Assembly (NCBI GenBank): GCA_025453925.1
Contig: JALOPK010000006.1
Coordinates: forward strand, 1-29,352
Reading direction: 5' to 3'
Source: Candidatus Eiseniibacteriota bacterium
Lineage (GTDB): Bacteria; JAFGKV01
Length of the DNA stretch: 29,352 nucleotides
The position numbers and the translations under genes are program-made. The notes beneath the pieces are model-generated. The model did not search any database, was not told the DNA's origin, and saw only the letters and a program-made list of their open reading frames with translations. Positions within the stretch are counted from its first letter, which is position 1; every line of letters starts with the position of its first letter. Positions 1-7,721 of the stretch are shown here, one piece after another.

Positions 1-643
1 GGTCCTTCTTGAGGCGCTCGTTCCGCTCTCTCACTTCCTGCTCGTGGAGGGCCTGCTCCCGCTCCCATGCCTCCCGGGTCGATGACGTCTCGGCCTCAAC
101 CTGTTCCCGGGTAGCCGCAACCCATTCCTCGAACTCGGCCTTCGAACGACCAAGCGCCTCCTCGACCTCCTTGCGCTTCAGCTCGATCCGCTGCGCGAAC
201 TCCGTTTCGGCCTCGGCGTGCCGTTGGAGGAGCACGGCCAGCGTGTCCGCGGCAATCTCGATATCGTGGAGCCGGGAGAGCCGGGCTGACTCGGTAGAAA
301 TGGCGTCCTCCAGCTCCTTGAACCGCTCCGCCTGACCGATGAGTTTCTCGGACAGGCCGTTGAGCACGTTCGACACGTCGAGCTTCAGCTTGCCGATGGA
401 TTCCACGATGGCCGTCACCGTGGTGGTGCGGGCCGACTGGACGATGTCCTCCCGGCGTCTGGCCTCGGCTTCCGCTTTGTTCCGGGGAGTGCCGCTGTCG
501 TCCTGCTGCCGGGTAACGACGTCCTGATACGCGTCCAGCAGCTCCTGCTTGCTGCTCTTGAGCGACACCTTCGGGACACTGATCTCGAGTTGCCCGATGC
601 CCTCAGGGGGCTCCGCAGCCTTGGTTGTCTTCCGGGGCGCCAT
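1..643 (-). CDS. Coiled-coil protein of unknown function (partial, C-terminus outside window)
   Basis: The reading frame opens at an ATG at 643 with an AGGAGG box four to six bases upstream. It stays open to the window edge, giving 214 codons, so the C-terminus is missing. The N-terminus is basic and low-complexity (MAPRKTTKAAEPPEG) and is followed by a short segment containing KSSKQELLDAYQ. From about residue 55 onward the sequence is almost entirely charged, heptad-like helix rich in E, R, A and K, with no predicted membrane segment or signal peptide. It therefore looks like a cytoplasmic coiled-coil protein. I do not recognise the family or any catalytic motif. It lies 292 bp downstream of the threonine-synthase-like gene on the same strand and has its own ribosome-binding site, so it need not belong to the catabolic operon. 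The frame is very likely real; the function is unknown. Confidence 0.8.
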   Translation of the reverse strand, partial: MAPRKTTKAAEPPEGIGQLEISVPKVSLKSSKQELLDAYQDVVTRQQDDSGTPRNKAEAEARRREDIVQSARTTTVTAIVESIGKLKLDVSNVLNGLSEKLIGQAERFKELEDAISTESARLSRLHDIEIAADTLAVLLQRHAEAETEFAQRIELKRKEVEEALGRSKAEFEEWVAATREQVEAETSSTREAWEREQALHEQEVRERNERLKKD

Positions 644-703
644 GGTGTTCCTCCTGATTCGTGGGGAGGGCTGCCGGCCTCTGCGCGCAACCCTCAAGGT
701 CTC

Positions 704-826
704 TCATCTGGAATCCTCGGATGCCTTGGTACTCGGATTCACAAACACGATCACATTCGACCGCCGTTGCACCCCGAGTCCGTCAGCCGGCGGATTGCGA
801 GATCGGTGAGATATCGCAGCGGACAT
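704..826 (-). CDS. Possible 40-residue small ORF
   Basis: In the 292 bp gap between the threonine-synthase-like gene and the coiled-coil gene, an ATG at 826 follows a GAGGAGG box four bases upstream. It opens a 40-codon frame ending in TGA at 704-706. The product begins MSAAISHRSRNPPADG and has a short hydrophobic stretch (NVIVFVN) in the middle. It ends 60 bp before the coiled-coil start. Only the ribosome-binding site and position support it; length and composition do not distinguish it from chance, so it is a tentative entry. Confidence 0.2.
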   Translation of the reverse strand: MSAAISHRSRNPPADGLGVQRRSNVIVFVNPSTKASEDSR

Positions 827-935
827 CTGCCCTCCTCGCACCGTACTGCCCCGTCGCCCCGGCGGTCTCGGTGCGTGACCGTGCTCATGAACGCGAGGAC
901 GTAGTATGCACGGATGAGGCGGCGCCGCGCAATCT

Positions 936-2180
936 TTACCCCCGGGAGCGCTCCTCGTCGTGCGGCGCCGCGGCGATCACGGCCTCCAGCGTCGGCGGGA
1001 CCGGTGTCGGCATCACGAACGTGCGGCGCAACGAGGCAGCGTCTTTCAGCCCGTGGCCGGTTACCATCGCAACCACACGGTCTGATCTTCCCAGGCGGCC
1101 GCAATCCACGCCGGCAAGGATGCCCGCCACGGATGCCGCGCCGGCCGGCTCTGCCAGTACTCCCGCGTGACGCGCCATGAGCGTCATCGCTTCGCTGATG
1201 AGGGTATCCGGCACCGCCATGATGGCGCCACCGCTGGACCGGGCCGCCCGTAGCGCCTTCACCCAGTCGCGGGGATGCCCCACCGCGATGCTGTCAGCGA
1301 AAGTGGTGGTGGCGTGCCATGGTACGACGTTGGCACGAGCTTCCCACGCCTGGGCGAGCGGCGCGGCTCCCTCGGCCTGCACGCCCATCAGCGCGGGGAT
1401 TTTCCGTATCCATCCCACGGCGGACAGCTCTGACAATCCCTTCCACAGTGCGCCGAAGATGCAGCCGTCTCCCACGCCCACAAACCAGGCATCATCAACG
1501 TCCCAGCTCATCTGGAGGGCAGTCTCCAGTGCCGCGGTCTTCTTCCCCTCGGCGAGCACGGGGTTCACCGCCGTGCTCCGGATGTACCAGCCCTGTCGCG
1601 CGGCGACCTCGGTGGACAGATCGAAGGCCTGATCATACGTACCCTGGATCGGGATGAGGATGCCGCCGTGGAGCGCAATCTGCGCCAGCTTGCCCATGGG
1701 AGCGTCTTGGGGTACCAGCAGAACAGCCCGGCAGCCCGAGGCGGCGGCCAGGGTCGCCAGCGACGATGCGGCATTGCCCGTGGATGCCGCGACGATGGTC
1801 GGACAGCCCCACTCGCCCGCCTGCGCCACGGCCAGGGCCGATGCCCGGTCCTTAAGGGACAGACTGGGAAGAAAGGAATCCAACTTCAGCAGTATCCTGC
1901 CCACGCCGAGGTGATTCGCGAGGCGCGGGGCATCCACCAGAGGAGTGGGCCCGACCGCCAGCCGCGGCAGCGACCCGCCATCGCGAAGGGGCAGGAGCGG
2001 CAACCATGTGGCGAGTCCGCCGGGGGCATCCGGTCGTGCCCACCTTCGGCGCAACGCGGCGAGATCATAGGCGTAGTCGAGGGTGCCGCGATCCGGTCCG
2101 CAGGTGGTGCATGTCATGGCATGCCGCGGCGCCGCGGCCACCCGCTCGCCGCATGAAACGCAGACCAGTTCCGTTACCAT
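936..2180 (-). CDS. PLP-dependent threonine-synthase-like enzyme with N-terminal zinc ribbon
   Basis: This is a 414-residue fold-type II PLP enzyme. Residues 7-27 hold a CxxC...CxxC zinc ribbon (C7, C10, C24, C27), as in archaeal-type threonine synthases. The PLP lysine is K110 in SLSLKDRAS, and the phosphate/substrate loop is STGNAASS at 133-140. Later there is GVGDGCIFGALWKG, where classical threonine synthases usually have a G-N-G-G type loop. I chose the ATG at 2180, which overlaps the TAA of the upstream ssnA-like gene within ATGGTAA, implying translational coupling; a GTG-type extension to 2222 lies inside that gene. Neighbours are nucleobase-type oxidoreductases and an aminohydrolase, and no thrA or thrB is present. 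I infer a beta-elimination or replacement on an amino-acid intermediate of that pathway rather than threonine synthesis. The family is secure; the substrate is not. Confidence 0.85.
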   Translation of the reverse strand: MVTELVCVSCGERVAAAPRHAMTCTTCGPDRGTLDYAYDLAALRRRWARPDAPGGLATWLPLLPLRDGGSLPRLAVGPTPLVDAPRLANHLGVGRILLKLDSFLPSLSLKDRASALAVAQAGEWGCPTIVAASTGNAASSLATLAAASGCRAVLLVPQDAPMGKLAQIALHGGILIPIQGTYDQAFDLSTEVAARQGWYIRSTAVNPVLAEGKKTAALETALQMSWDVDDAWFVGVGDGCIFGALWKGLSELSAVGWIRKIPALMGVQAEGAAPLAQAWEARANVVPWHATTTFADSIAVGHPRDWVKALRAARSSGGAIMAVPDTLISEAMTLMARHAGVLAEPAGAASVAGILAGVDCGRLGRSDRVVAMVTGHGLKDAASLRRTFVMPTPVPPTLEAVIAAAPHDEERSRG

Positions 2181-3481
2181 CGCGCCCACAGCCCGCGGGC
2201 CCGGTCCCTGCACGCCGACCATATCCTGCCCGCGTCCAGTTCTACCGGCTCACCCCCGCGCACCAGTTCCCGGCCGCCCGCAACCACACGGTCCACAGGC
2301 GCATCTCCCAATCCGAAGAGTTGGTGGCCCCACCAGTTGTCCGCGGTGAGGGGCGTGGGCGGCTCATACCGGCGTACGACGAGATCCGCCGCGGCGCCCA
2401 CCTCAAGCCGTCCCAGAGTCAGACCGAAGGCCCGGGAAGCCAACGCCGGGTTTCCCTTGCAGTACATATCCTTCACCAGGTTCCACCCCGCGGACGGATC
2501 GCGATGCTCATGGCGGAGCAGGAGCATGGCCGCCATCATCTCCGGGACGGGATCGCTCCCCATGCCGTCGGTGCCCAAGGCGAGGCGGACACCCTCCTTC
2601 GCGCAGGCTGCCAGGTCGGCGGCGCCCACGCCGTTGTTCATGTTGGATCGGGGATTGTGCACGAGAAAGGCATCCGCCCGGGCGATAGCCGTCAGATCAG
2701 GCCCCGAGAGATGCACGCCGTGGACGAGAATGCTCTCCGCCGTCAGGAGGCCTCGGCGTACGAGTCGCGGGAGGATCTCCTCGCCGTACCGCTCTCGGGT
2801 GCGGCTGACGTCGGCCGCGTCCTCCGCCACGTGCACGTGCACGCCCTTGGAGCATCGCTCGGCGACGGTATCGAGGGTGCGGTCATCCAGAGTGAACGAT
2901 GCGTGCAGACCGGTGCGGGCCGCGAGCCAGCCCGGCCGCTGCGCGGCCAGCGCAAATCCCCGTAGATTCTCCTCGACTCCCTCCAGAGCCCCGCGGTGGC
3001 CGTGGCGATCCGTGATCTCGTAGCTCAGAAGCCCCCGGATTCCGATATGGCCCAAGGCCCGGGCGATCTGATCGAGACTGCCTCCGATACAGGAGGGACT
3101 CGCGTGATGGTCAATGATGGTGGTCGTGCCGCACAGCAGAGCGGACAGCGCGCCGCCCATGGCGCTCCAATAGACGTCTTCCAGGTCCATGGCCTGATCG
3201 AGCCGCCACCACAGGTGTTCGAGAACGTCCACGAAGTCCGCCGGCGCACGGGAGGGCGAGAGCCCCCGGGCCAGGAAGCTGTAGAGGTGGGTGTGGGCCA
3301 GAATCTGGCCGGGCAGGATCACCCGGTGGGGCAGGCTGATGCGCTCCTCCACGGCCGGCGGGGCACTTTCGGGGAGGCCCACGTAGGTGATCGTCTCGTC
3401 CTCGACCCCGATGCATCCGCCCTCGATGACCCGGTCTTCGGCGTCATTGGTGATGATGGTGGCGTCAGTGAAAAGCCTCAC
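2174..3481 (-). CDS. ssnA: SsnA-like amidohydrolase-superfamily aminohydrolase
   Basis: This 435-residue protein matches the usual size of SsnA and related metal-dependent deaminases. Metal-site motifs are in the expected order: H63-x-H65 in AHTHLYSF, HVHVAED at 215-221, HGVH at 254-257, and the catalytic Asp D305 in GTDGMGSD. SsnA is a putative aminohydrolase acting on a nucleobase-like or heterocyclic substrate; in enteric and gut bacteria it lies in the purine-degradation cluster beside ygfK. The start is GTG at 3481, sharing GTGA with the stop of the upstream PreA-like gene, with GGAGG seven bases upstream. An in-frame extension to 3547 lies wholly inside that gene and is unlikely. The protein is probably cytoplasmic and co-translated with the PreT/PreA pair. 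Related deaminases (guanine deaminase, atrazine-chlorohydrolase type) are the alternative; linkage to PreT/PreA favours SsnA. Confidence 0.85.
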   Translation of the reverse strand: MRLFTDATIITNDAEDRVIEGGCIGVEDETITYVGLPESAPPAVEERISLPHRVILPGQILAHTHLYSFLARGLSPSRAPADFVDVLEHLWWRLDQAMDLEDVYWSAMGGALSALLCGTTTIIDHHASPSCIGGSLDQIARALGHIGIRGLLSYEITDRHGHRGALEGVEENLRGFALAAQRPGWLAARTGLHASFTLDDRTLDTVAERCSKGVHVHVAEDAADVSRTRERYGEEILPRLVRRGLLTAESILVHGVHLSGPDLTAIARADAFLVHNPRSNMNNGVGAADLAACAKEGVRLALGTDGMGSDPVPEMMAAMLLLRHEHRDPSAGWNLVKDMYCKGNPALASRAFGLTLGRLEVGAAADLVVRRYEPPTPLTADNWWGHQLFGLGDAPVDRVVAGGRELVRGGEPVELDAGRIWSACRDRARGLWARW

Positions 3482-4698
3482 GCCACCGCCTCCATGCGGA
3501 TGCAACCGGCCGGACAGGTCAGCGGGCACAGGCCACACCCGACGCACCGTTCATCGTCCACCACTGGCAGCCGTTCTTCGCTCATCGTAATGGCCCGGTG
3601 TCCGCCGTCGCGACATGCGACGTAGCAGACGCCGCACCGCAGGCAGGCAGTCTCGTCGACGCGGCTGCGCACCTGGCGACGCGGCAGCTCATCGTGCTCC
3701 ACGATGTGGGGGAGGGCTTTCCCAACCATGTCGGCCACTTTGGTGAAGCCCTTGCGGGCCATGTAGCGCGCCAGACCCGAGCACAGGTCGTCGACAATCC
3801 GGAATCCGTGGTGCATCACCGCGGTGCAGATCTGGATGTTCTGCGCCCCTACGGCAAACAGTTCCACCGCGTCGCTCCAGGTCGAGATGCCGCCATTCCC
3901 GCTGATGGGAAGGGACACGTGGCGCGCGATCTCCGCCACGGTCCGCAGCGTGAGGGGCTTGATGGCGGGCCCGGTGAATCCGGAGTAGGTGCCGAACCCT
4001 CCGAGGCTGGGGATGGGAGCGAAGGTCTCGATGTCCACCCCCATGAGCGCCGGCACGGAGTTGGACGCGGTGATGCCGTCGGCGCCGCCGTTCTTCACGG
4101 CGCGCGCGATCTCCGCCACGTCGGCGACCTGAGGGGTGATCTTGATGAGCACCGGCAGGTCGCCCGCGGCCTCCTTGACCCATCCTGTCGCTTTCTCTGT
4201 GGCGGGCGCGGATTGCGCCAGCATGGCGCCGGGCCGTTCACCCATGGAGCCCTGGGGGCAGGAGAAGCTGCACTCGATGAGGTGTGCGCCAGCGTCGCGC
4301 AGGCGCCGCGCCAAGGCTTGCCAGGCTTCCTTGCTGGACCCCATGATGCTGGCGGCGATGAGCTTCGTGGGAAACTCGCGGGAAAGAACCCGAACTCGCT
4401 CTTCCACCGCGTCAATATGGTGTTCGGAGATCAGGTCGATGTTCCCCATGCCGACCAGACGCCGCCCTGCCCACTCCATGGTGGACATCATCGGGTACGC
4501 CAGCGGGACCGGAGTCCCTTCCATGCTGGTGGTCTTCAGCACGACACCCGCCCAGCCCGCCTCGAGCCCTGCCCGGGCCATATCCAGGTCATCAGTGCTG
4601 GGCGCCGCCGACAGGATGAAGGGATTCTCCAGACGGCGTCCGAGGAATACGACCGCGAGGTCCACGGCGGGGAGTGGTCGAACCGGTATGCTTCTCAT
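3478..4698 (-). CDS. PreA-like FMN/Fe-S dihydropyrimidine dehydrogenase family protein
   Basis: This 406-residue protein has the dihydroorotate/dihydropyrimidine dehydrogenase FMN barrel (about 12-310) followed by a ferredoxin tail with two complete [4Fe-4S] motifs (C352, C355, C358, C362 and C385, C388, C391, C395). FMN-site features include K186 in LIKITPQ, N213 in TASNS and GNGG at 267-270. The catalytic loop keeps SCPQG and GER (146-155), but the cysteine that acts as general acid in dihydropyrimidine dehydrogenase (ACGQ in that family) is absent; the loop reads GAMLAQSAPAT. The reaction is therefore probably not standard uracil/thymine reduction. The gene shares ATGA with the end of the upstream PreT-like gene and GTGA with ssnA, so it is tightly coupled to both. 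With the upstream protein it should form a PreT-PreA-type complex passing electrons from NAD(P)H through FAD and Fe-S to FMN. The exact substrate is unknown. Confidence 0.9.
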   Translation of the reverse strand: MRSIPVRPLPAVDLAVVFLGRRLENPFILSAAPSTDDLDMARAGLEAGWAGVVLKTTSMEGTPVPLAYPMMSTMEWAGRRLVGMGNIDLISEHHIDAVEERVRVLSREFPTKLIAASIMGSSKEAWQALARRLRDAGAHLIECSFSCPQGSMGERPGAMLAQSAPATEKATGWVKEAAGDLPVLIKITPQVADVAEIARAVKNGGADGITASNSVPALMGVDIETFAPIPSLGGFGTYSGFTGPAIKPLTLRTVAEIARHVSLPISGNGGISTWSDAVELFAVGAQNIQICTAVMHHGFRIVDDLCSGLARYMARKGFTKVADMVGKALPHIVEHDELPRRQVRSRVDETACLRCGVCYVACRDGGHRAITMSEERLPVVDDERCVGCGLCPLTCPAGCIRMEAVA

Positions 4699-5951
4699 CG
4701 CGCCGCCTCCGTGAGCATGTGGTGGATGGCCCGGGCGGCCCTGAGGCCGTGGGAGGCCGCCGCGACCACCGTGCCCTCCCGGGACACGAGATCGCCTCCG
4801 GCGAACAGCGAGGGCGCCGCGGTCTCCATGCGCTCGCTCACGGGGAGCGTCGCCTTGGATCCCCAGCGCAGATCCACGTCTTCATCACGAGCCGGCGATG
4901 AACCCACCGCGCGGATCACCTCTTCAGCGGGCAATACGAAGTCGAACCCCGGCATGTCTTCGGGAACAGGGCGACGCGCACCCTGATCCACGAGGCGGGT
5001 CCGGCGGCACTGGACCCCTCGGATCCGGCCGGCCTCCACCAGAAGGGCAATCGGCCGCGCATAGTACTCGATGGCCACGCCGCGGGTCGCGGCTTCCTCC
5101 AGTTCCCGCCGCCAGACAGGCATCTCCCGCGGGCCCCGCCGGTACACAAGCACGACCCGGGCCGCGCCCGCGTGGACTGCGGTGAGGGTCACGTCCAGCG
5201 ACACATTGCCCCCGCCAATCACGACCACTTCCTTGCCGGTCAGATCCTTGCCGATGCCGTCGCGCCACTCCCGGAGGAACGCCATCCCGGAGGTCACCAA
5301 CCCTTCCTCATCCGGGATCCCGAGGAGGATGTCCTCGTGGGTGCCCGGGGCGTAGAAGGCGGCCGCATGCGCGGCGAGGATCTCCCTCAGGGAACCCGCC
5401 GCCTGCCCCAGGTGCCAGGCGATCGGAGCGCCGTGCAGCGCGGAGAGATCACGGTCGAGCCGGTCCACGGCGAACCGATCCACGGCCAGGTTGTGACGCA
5501 CGATGCCGCCGGCGGCCGTGTCGCGTTCATACACGTCCACGGCGTACCCAAGGGCCGCCAACTCCCGGGCGCAGGCAATGCCCGCGGGACCACCGCCCAC
5601 CACGGCAACGCGCTTCGATCGTGACGCGGTCCACGTCGGCCACGGCGCATGGGCCGTTTCGGTCACGAAGCGGTGCAACTCCCGGACTCGGATCGGTCCC
5701 TCGACGCCGCGAAGCACGCATGCGCGGGCACAGTACTGCTCATCGGGGCAGATCTCGCCGCAGGTGCTGATGAGCGGATTCGCGCTCCTCACCAGCTCCT
5801 CGGCGCCCTGCGGGTCGGCCCCCCGCAGTCGCGCGATGAACTCGGGGATCGGCACGTGAACGGGGCAGGCGGCGGTACAGGGCGCGTCCCAGCACTGGAG
5901 ACACCGCCAGGCCTCCCGGTGCGCGCCATGGGGGGTGAGTAGGTCGGTCAT
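4695..5951 (-). CDS. PreT/GltD-like FAD, Fe-S NAD(P)H oxidoreductase subunit
   Basis: At 418 residues it is the size of E. coli PreT (about 412). The N-terminus carries two Fe-S cysteine sets as in GltD and dihydropyrimidine dehydrogenase: C17, C20, C25, C29 and C64, C68, C74, C78. An FAD Rossmann motif GGGPAG lies at 119-124, and a second nucleotide-binding motif GGGNVSLD at 246-253 is followed by YRR (270-272), suggesting NADPH preference. The C-terminal FAD-contacting segment is AGGDLVSREGT. The start is the ATG at 5951 because AAGGAGG stands just upstream; a GTG extension to 5972 would place that box inside the coding region. The stop overlaps the PreA-like start by four bases. It is inferred to be the electron-input subunit for the PreA-like protein; together they resemble a split YgfK or dihydropyrimidine dehydrogenase. 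Confidence 0.9.
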   Translation of the reverse strand: MTDLLTPHGAHREAWRCLQCWDAPCTAACPVHVPIPEFIARLRGADPQGAEELVRSANPLISTCGEICPDEQYCARACVLRGVEGPIRVRELHRFVTETAHAPWPTWTASRSKRVAVVGGGPAGIACARELAALGYAVDVYERDTAAGGIVRHNLAVDRFAVDRLDRDLSALHGAPIAWHLGQAAGSLREILAAHAAAFYAPGTHEDILLGIPDEEGLVTSGMAFLREWRDGIGKDLTGKEVVVIGGGNVSLDVTLTAVHAGAARVVLVYRRGPREMPVWRRELEEAATRGVAIEYYARPIALLVEAGRIRGVQCRRTRLVDQGARRPVPEDMPGFDFVLPAEEVIRAVGSSPARDEDVDLRWGSKATLPVSERMETAAPSLFAGGDLVSREGTVVAAASHGLRAARAIHHMLTEAAR

Positions 5952-6015
5952 TGGGCCTCCTTGTCCGGTCACACGGTGAGGAGGAGACCGCCCCCGTCCG
6001 TGTGGCCCTGACTGC

Positions 6016-7719
6016 TCAGTAGGTGAAGGTGCTGCCCCCGATGAACTCCCGGAGCAGGGAGTTCTGCGGCACCTCCTCGGGGAAGATCGGGACGAAGTAA
6101 TCGAGAAACGCCAGCAGCCGATGCGCCTCCGTGTAGGCCGGTGTGTTGCGCGTGACGGTAAGCAGGAAGCGCTGCGCGTATGTCTTCAGCACGGACGTCT
6201 CATATACGAGCGCCGAGTTGAACATCACGTCCGCTTCTTCCTGGTAGGGGAAGATGTATCGGTTCTCCCCCGCGCGCACGCTCGGCCACTGGGTGATGGT
6301 CTGCTCGGCGGAATACCCGCGGAAGAGCCGGTCGCGCACGAGGCGACGGATGAGCCTGCTGTCGGAGGTGAAGATCCGGCTGTGGGAGTCGATGATGAGC
6401 TGGGTAAGAGCGGAGACATAGATCTTGAACTTCGCATCCCGTGCCACCGCCCGGGATATCCGCTCATTGAGGCAGTGAATCCCCTCCATCACCAGCACGT
6501 GATCCGGTTCCAGACGCAAGGGAAGCGCCTTGTCGGCCCTACGCTTGCCCTCGGTGAAGGAGAAGATGGGCGTGGCGACCTCATCGCCGTTCATCAACCG
6601 GGCGAGATCGTCGTTCAGGTAGTCCACATCCAGGGCGTCCAGCGACTCGAAGTTGTAGGTGCCGTCGGGATTTCGCGGCGTCTTCTCGCGGTCTACGTAG
6701 TAGTTGTCCATGCTCAGAGCCACCGGCCGCAGGCCGTTCACTCGAAGCTGAACGGCCAGCCGCTTGGTGAATGTAGTCTTCCCGGACGAGGAGGGCCCTG
6801 CCACGAGCACGAGTCGTATCTTCCCGTGTTCCGCCTCGATCTGATCCGCAATACTGGCGATCTTCTTCTCCTGGAATCCTTCGACCACTCGGATGATCTC
6901 AGCGGTCTCATCGCGCAGCACGGCCGAGTTGAGATCCGCGACATTGTGGATGCCGATCTCCTGGTTCCACGCACGCGTCTCGCGGAACACCGTGAACAGC
7001 TTGTCCTGCCGGCCGCGGCTGGGCCGCATCTGAAACTTCACATCAGGGAATCGAAGGATGGCGCCGTGTTCATAAGCTTCCAGGGCGAATACGCTCACGA
7101 CGCCGGTCGAGGCCGCCAGCGGGCCGTGGAGAATGTCCCGGTACACCCCAAGGTCGATCCACCAGATCTTGGAATGGGGGAGGGTTTGCAGCAGCCTGGC
7201 CTTTTCGGGGTATCCCGAGTGCTGGAACTCCTCGATCGCCTCTTCCACGGCAATCCGGATCGGCACCAAGGGGAGATCCCGCTGGACGATTTCAGTCATG
7301 CGCGCACGGATGCGATCGACATCCGCGTCGGTCAGAGGGTGATCGTCAGGCATGGAGATCTTGAAGAAGTACCCGTGGCCCACTGATTGCCCGACCTCCG
7401 CCCTCGCGCCCGGGAACAACTCCGTGATCGCTTCCAGGAGAATGACGGTAGCCGTGCGACGGTAGATGGACGCTCCGCCTTTGCTGGCATAGTCAACGGT
7501 CTGCACCGTGCAATCGGAAACCAGCTCGTAGTGCAGCCCGGTGAGACGATAGGAAACCAAAGCGCCCAGCGGGGGCAGCGGCCCCGCATGAGGATGATCC
7601 CGAAGCAGCTCCGCTACCGTCGCCCCGTGTTGCGCCGTAATCGTCTCACCGTTGAACATGACCTGGATGGCGCGACAGGGCTTCTCGCCACGTTCGGCGC
7701 CGCGGTCGACGTCGGGCAT
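6016..7719 (-). CDS. Uridine-kinase-family nucleoside kinase with TGS/ThrRS-like N-terminal region
   Basis: This 567-residue protein combines a TGS-like domain (about 18-80, FNGETITAQHGATVAELL) and a threonyl-tRNA-synthetase second-additional-type segment (about 85-180, including SVGHGYFFKI) with a phosphoribulokinase/uridine-kinase domain from about 300. The P-loop is GPSSSGKT at 308-315. It is followed by the DNYYVDREKTP substrate loop near 337 and a VMEGIH Walker-B-like strand near 400. This architecture is known for bacterial nucleoside kinases that phosphorylate a nucleoside from ATP. The ATG at 7719 lies two bases after the stop of the upstream PLP gene, with AGGAG seven bases before it; the longer frame to 7845 lies inside that gene. 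The operon position suggests it acts on a nucleoside or ribosylated intermediate of the same pathway. The substrate base is not visible from sequence. Confidence 0.85.
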   Translation of the reverse strand: MPDVDRGAERGEKPCRAIQVMFNGETITAQHGATVAELLRDHPHAGPLPPLGALVSYRLTGLHYELVSDCTVQTVDYASKGGASIYRRTATVILLEAITELFPGARAEVGQSVGHGYFFKISMPDDHPLTDADVDRIRARMTEIVQRDLPLVPIRIAVEEAIEEFQHSGYPEKARLLQTLPHSKIWWIDLGVYRDILHGPLAASTGVVSVFALEAYEHGAILRFPDVKFQMRPSRGRQDKLFTVFRETRAWNQEIGIHNVADLNSAVLRDETAEIIRVVEGFQEKKIASIADQIEAEHGKIRLVLVAGPSSSGKTTFTKRLAVQLRVNGLRPVALSMDNYYVDREKTPRNPDGTYNFESLDALDVDYLNDDLARLMNGDEVATPIFSFTEGKRRADKALPLRLEPDHVLVMEGIHCLNERISRAVARDAKFKIYVSALTQLIIDSHSRIFTSDSRLIRRLVRDRLFRGYSAEQTITQWPSVRAGENRYIFPYQEEADVMFNSALVYETSVLKTYAQRFLLTVTRNTPAYTEAHRLLAFLDYFVPIFPEEVPQNSLLREFIGGSTFTY

Positions 7720-7721
7720 CC

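Noticed and set aside
936-2180. Reading this gene as ordinary threonine synthase (thrC)
   Set aside because: The fold matches, but the operon lacks threonine genes and the GDGC loop is unusual, so a specific thrC label would overstate the evidence.
3598-4986. Long plus-strand open frame (462 codons) opposite the PreA/PreT genes
   Set aside because: It is antisense to two proteins with intact Fe-S, FAD and FMN motifs; composition is Gly/His/Arg-rich with no family feature, as expected for a shadow frame in GC-rich DNA.
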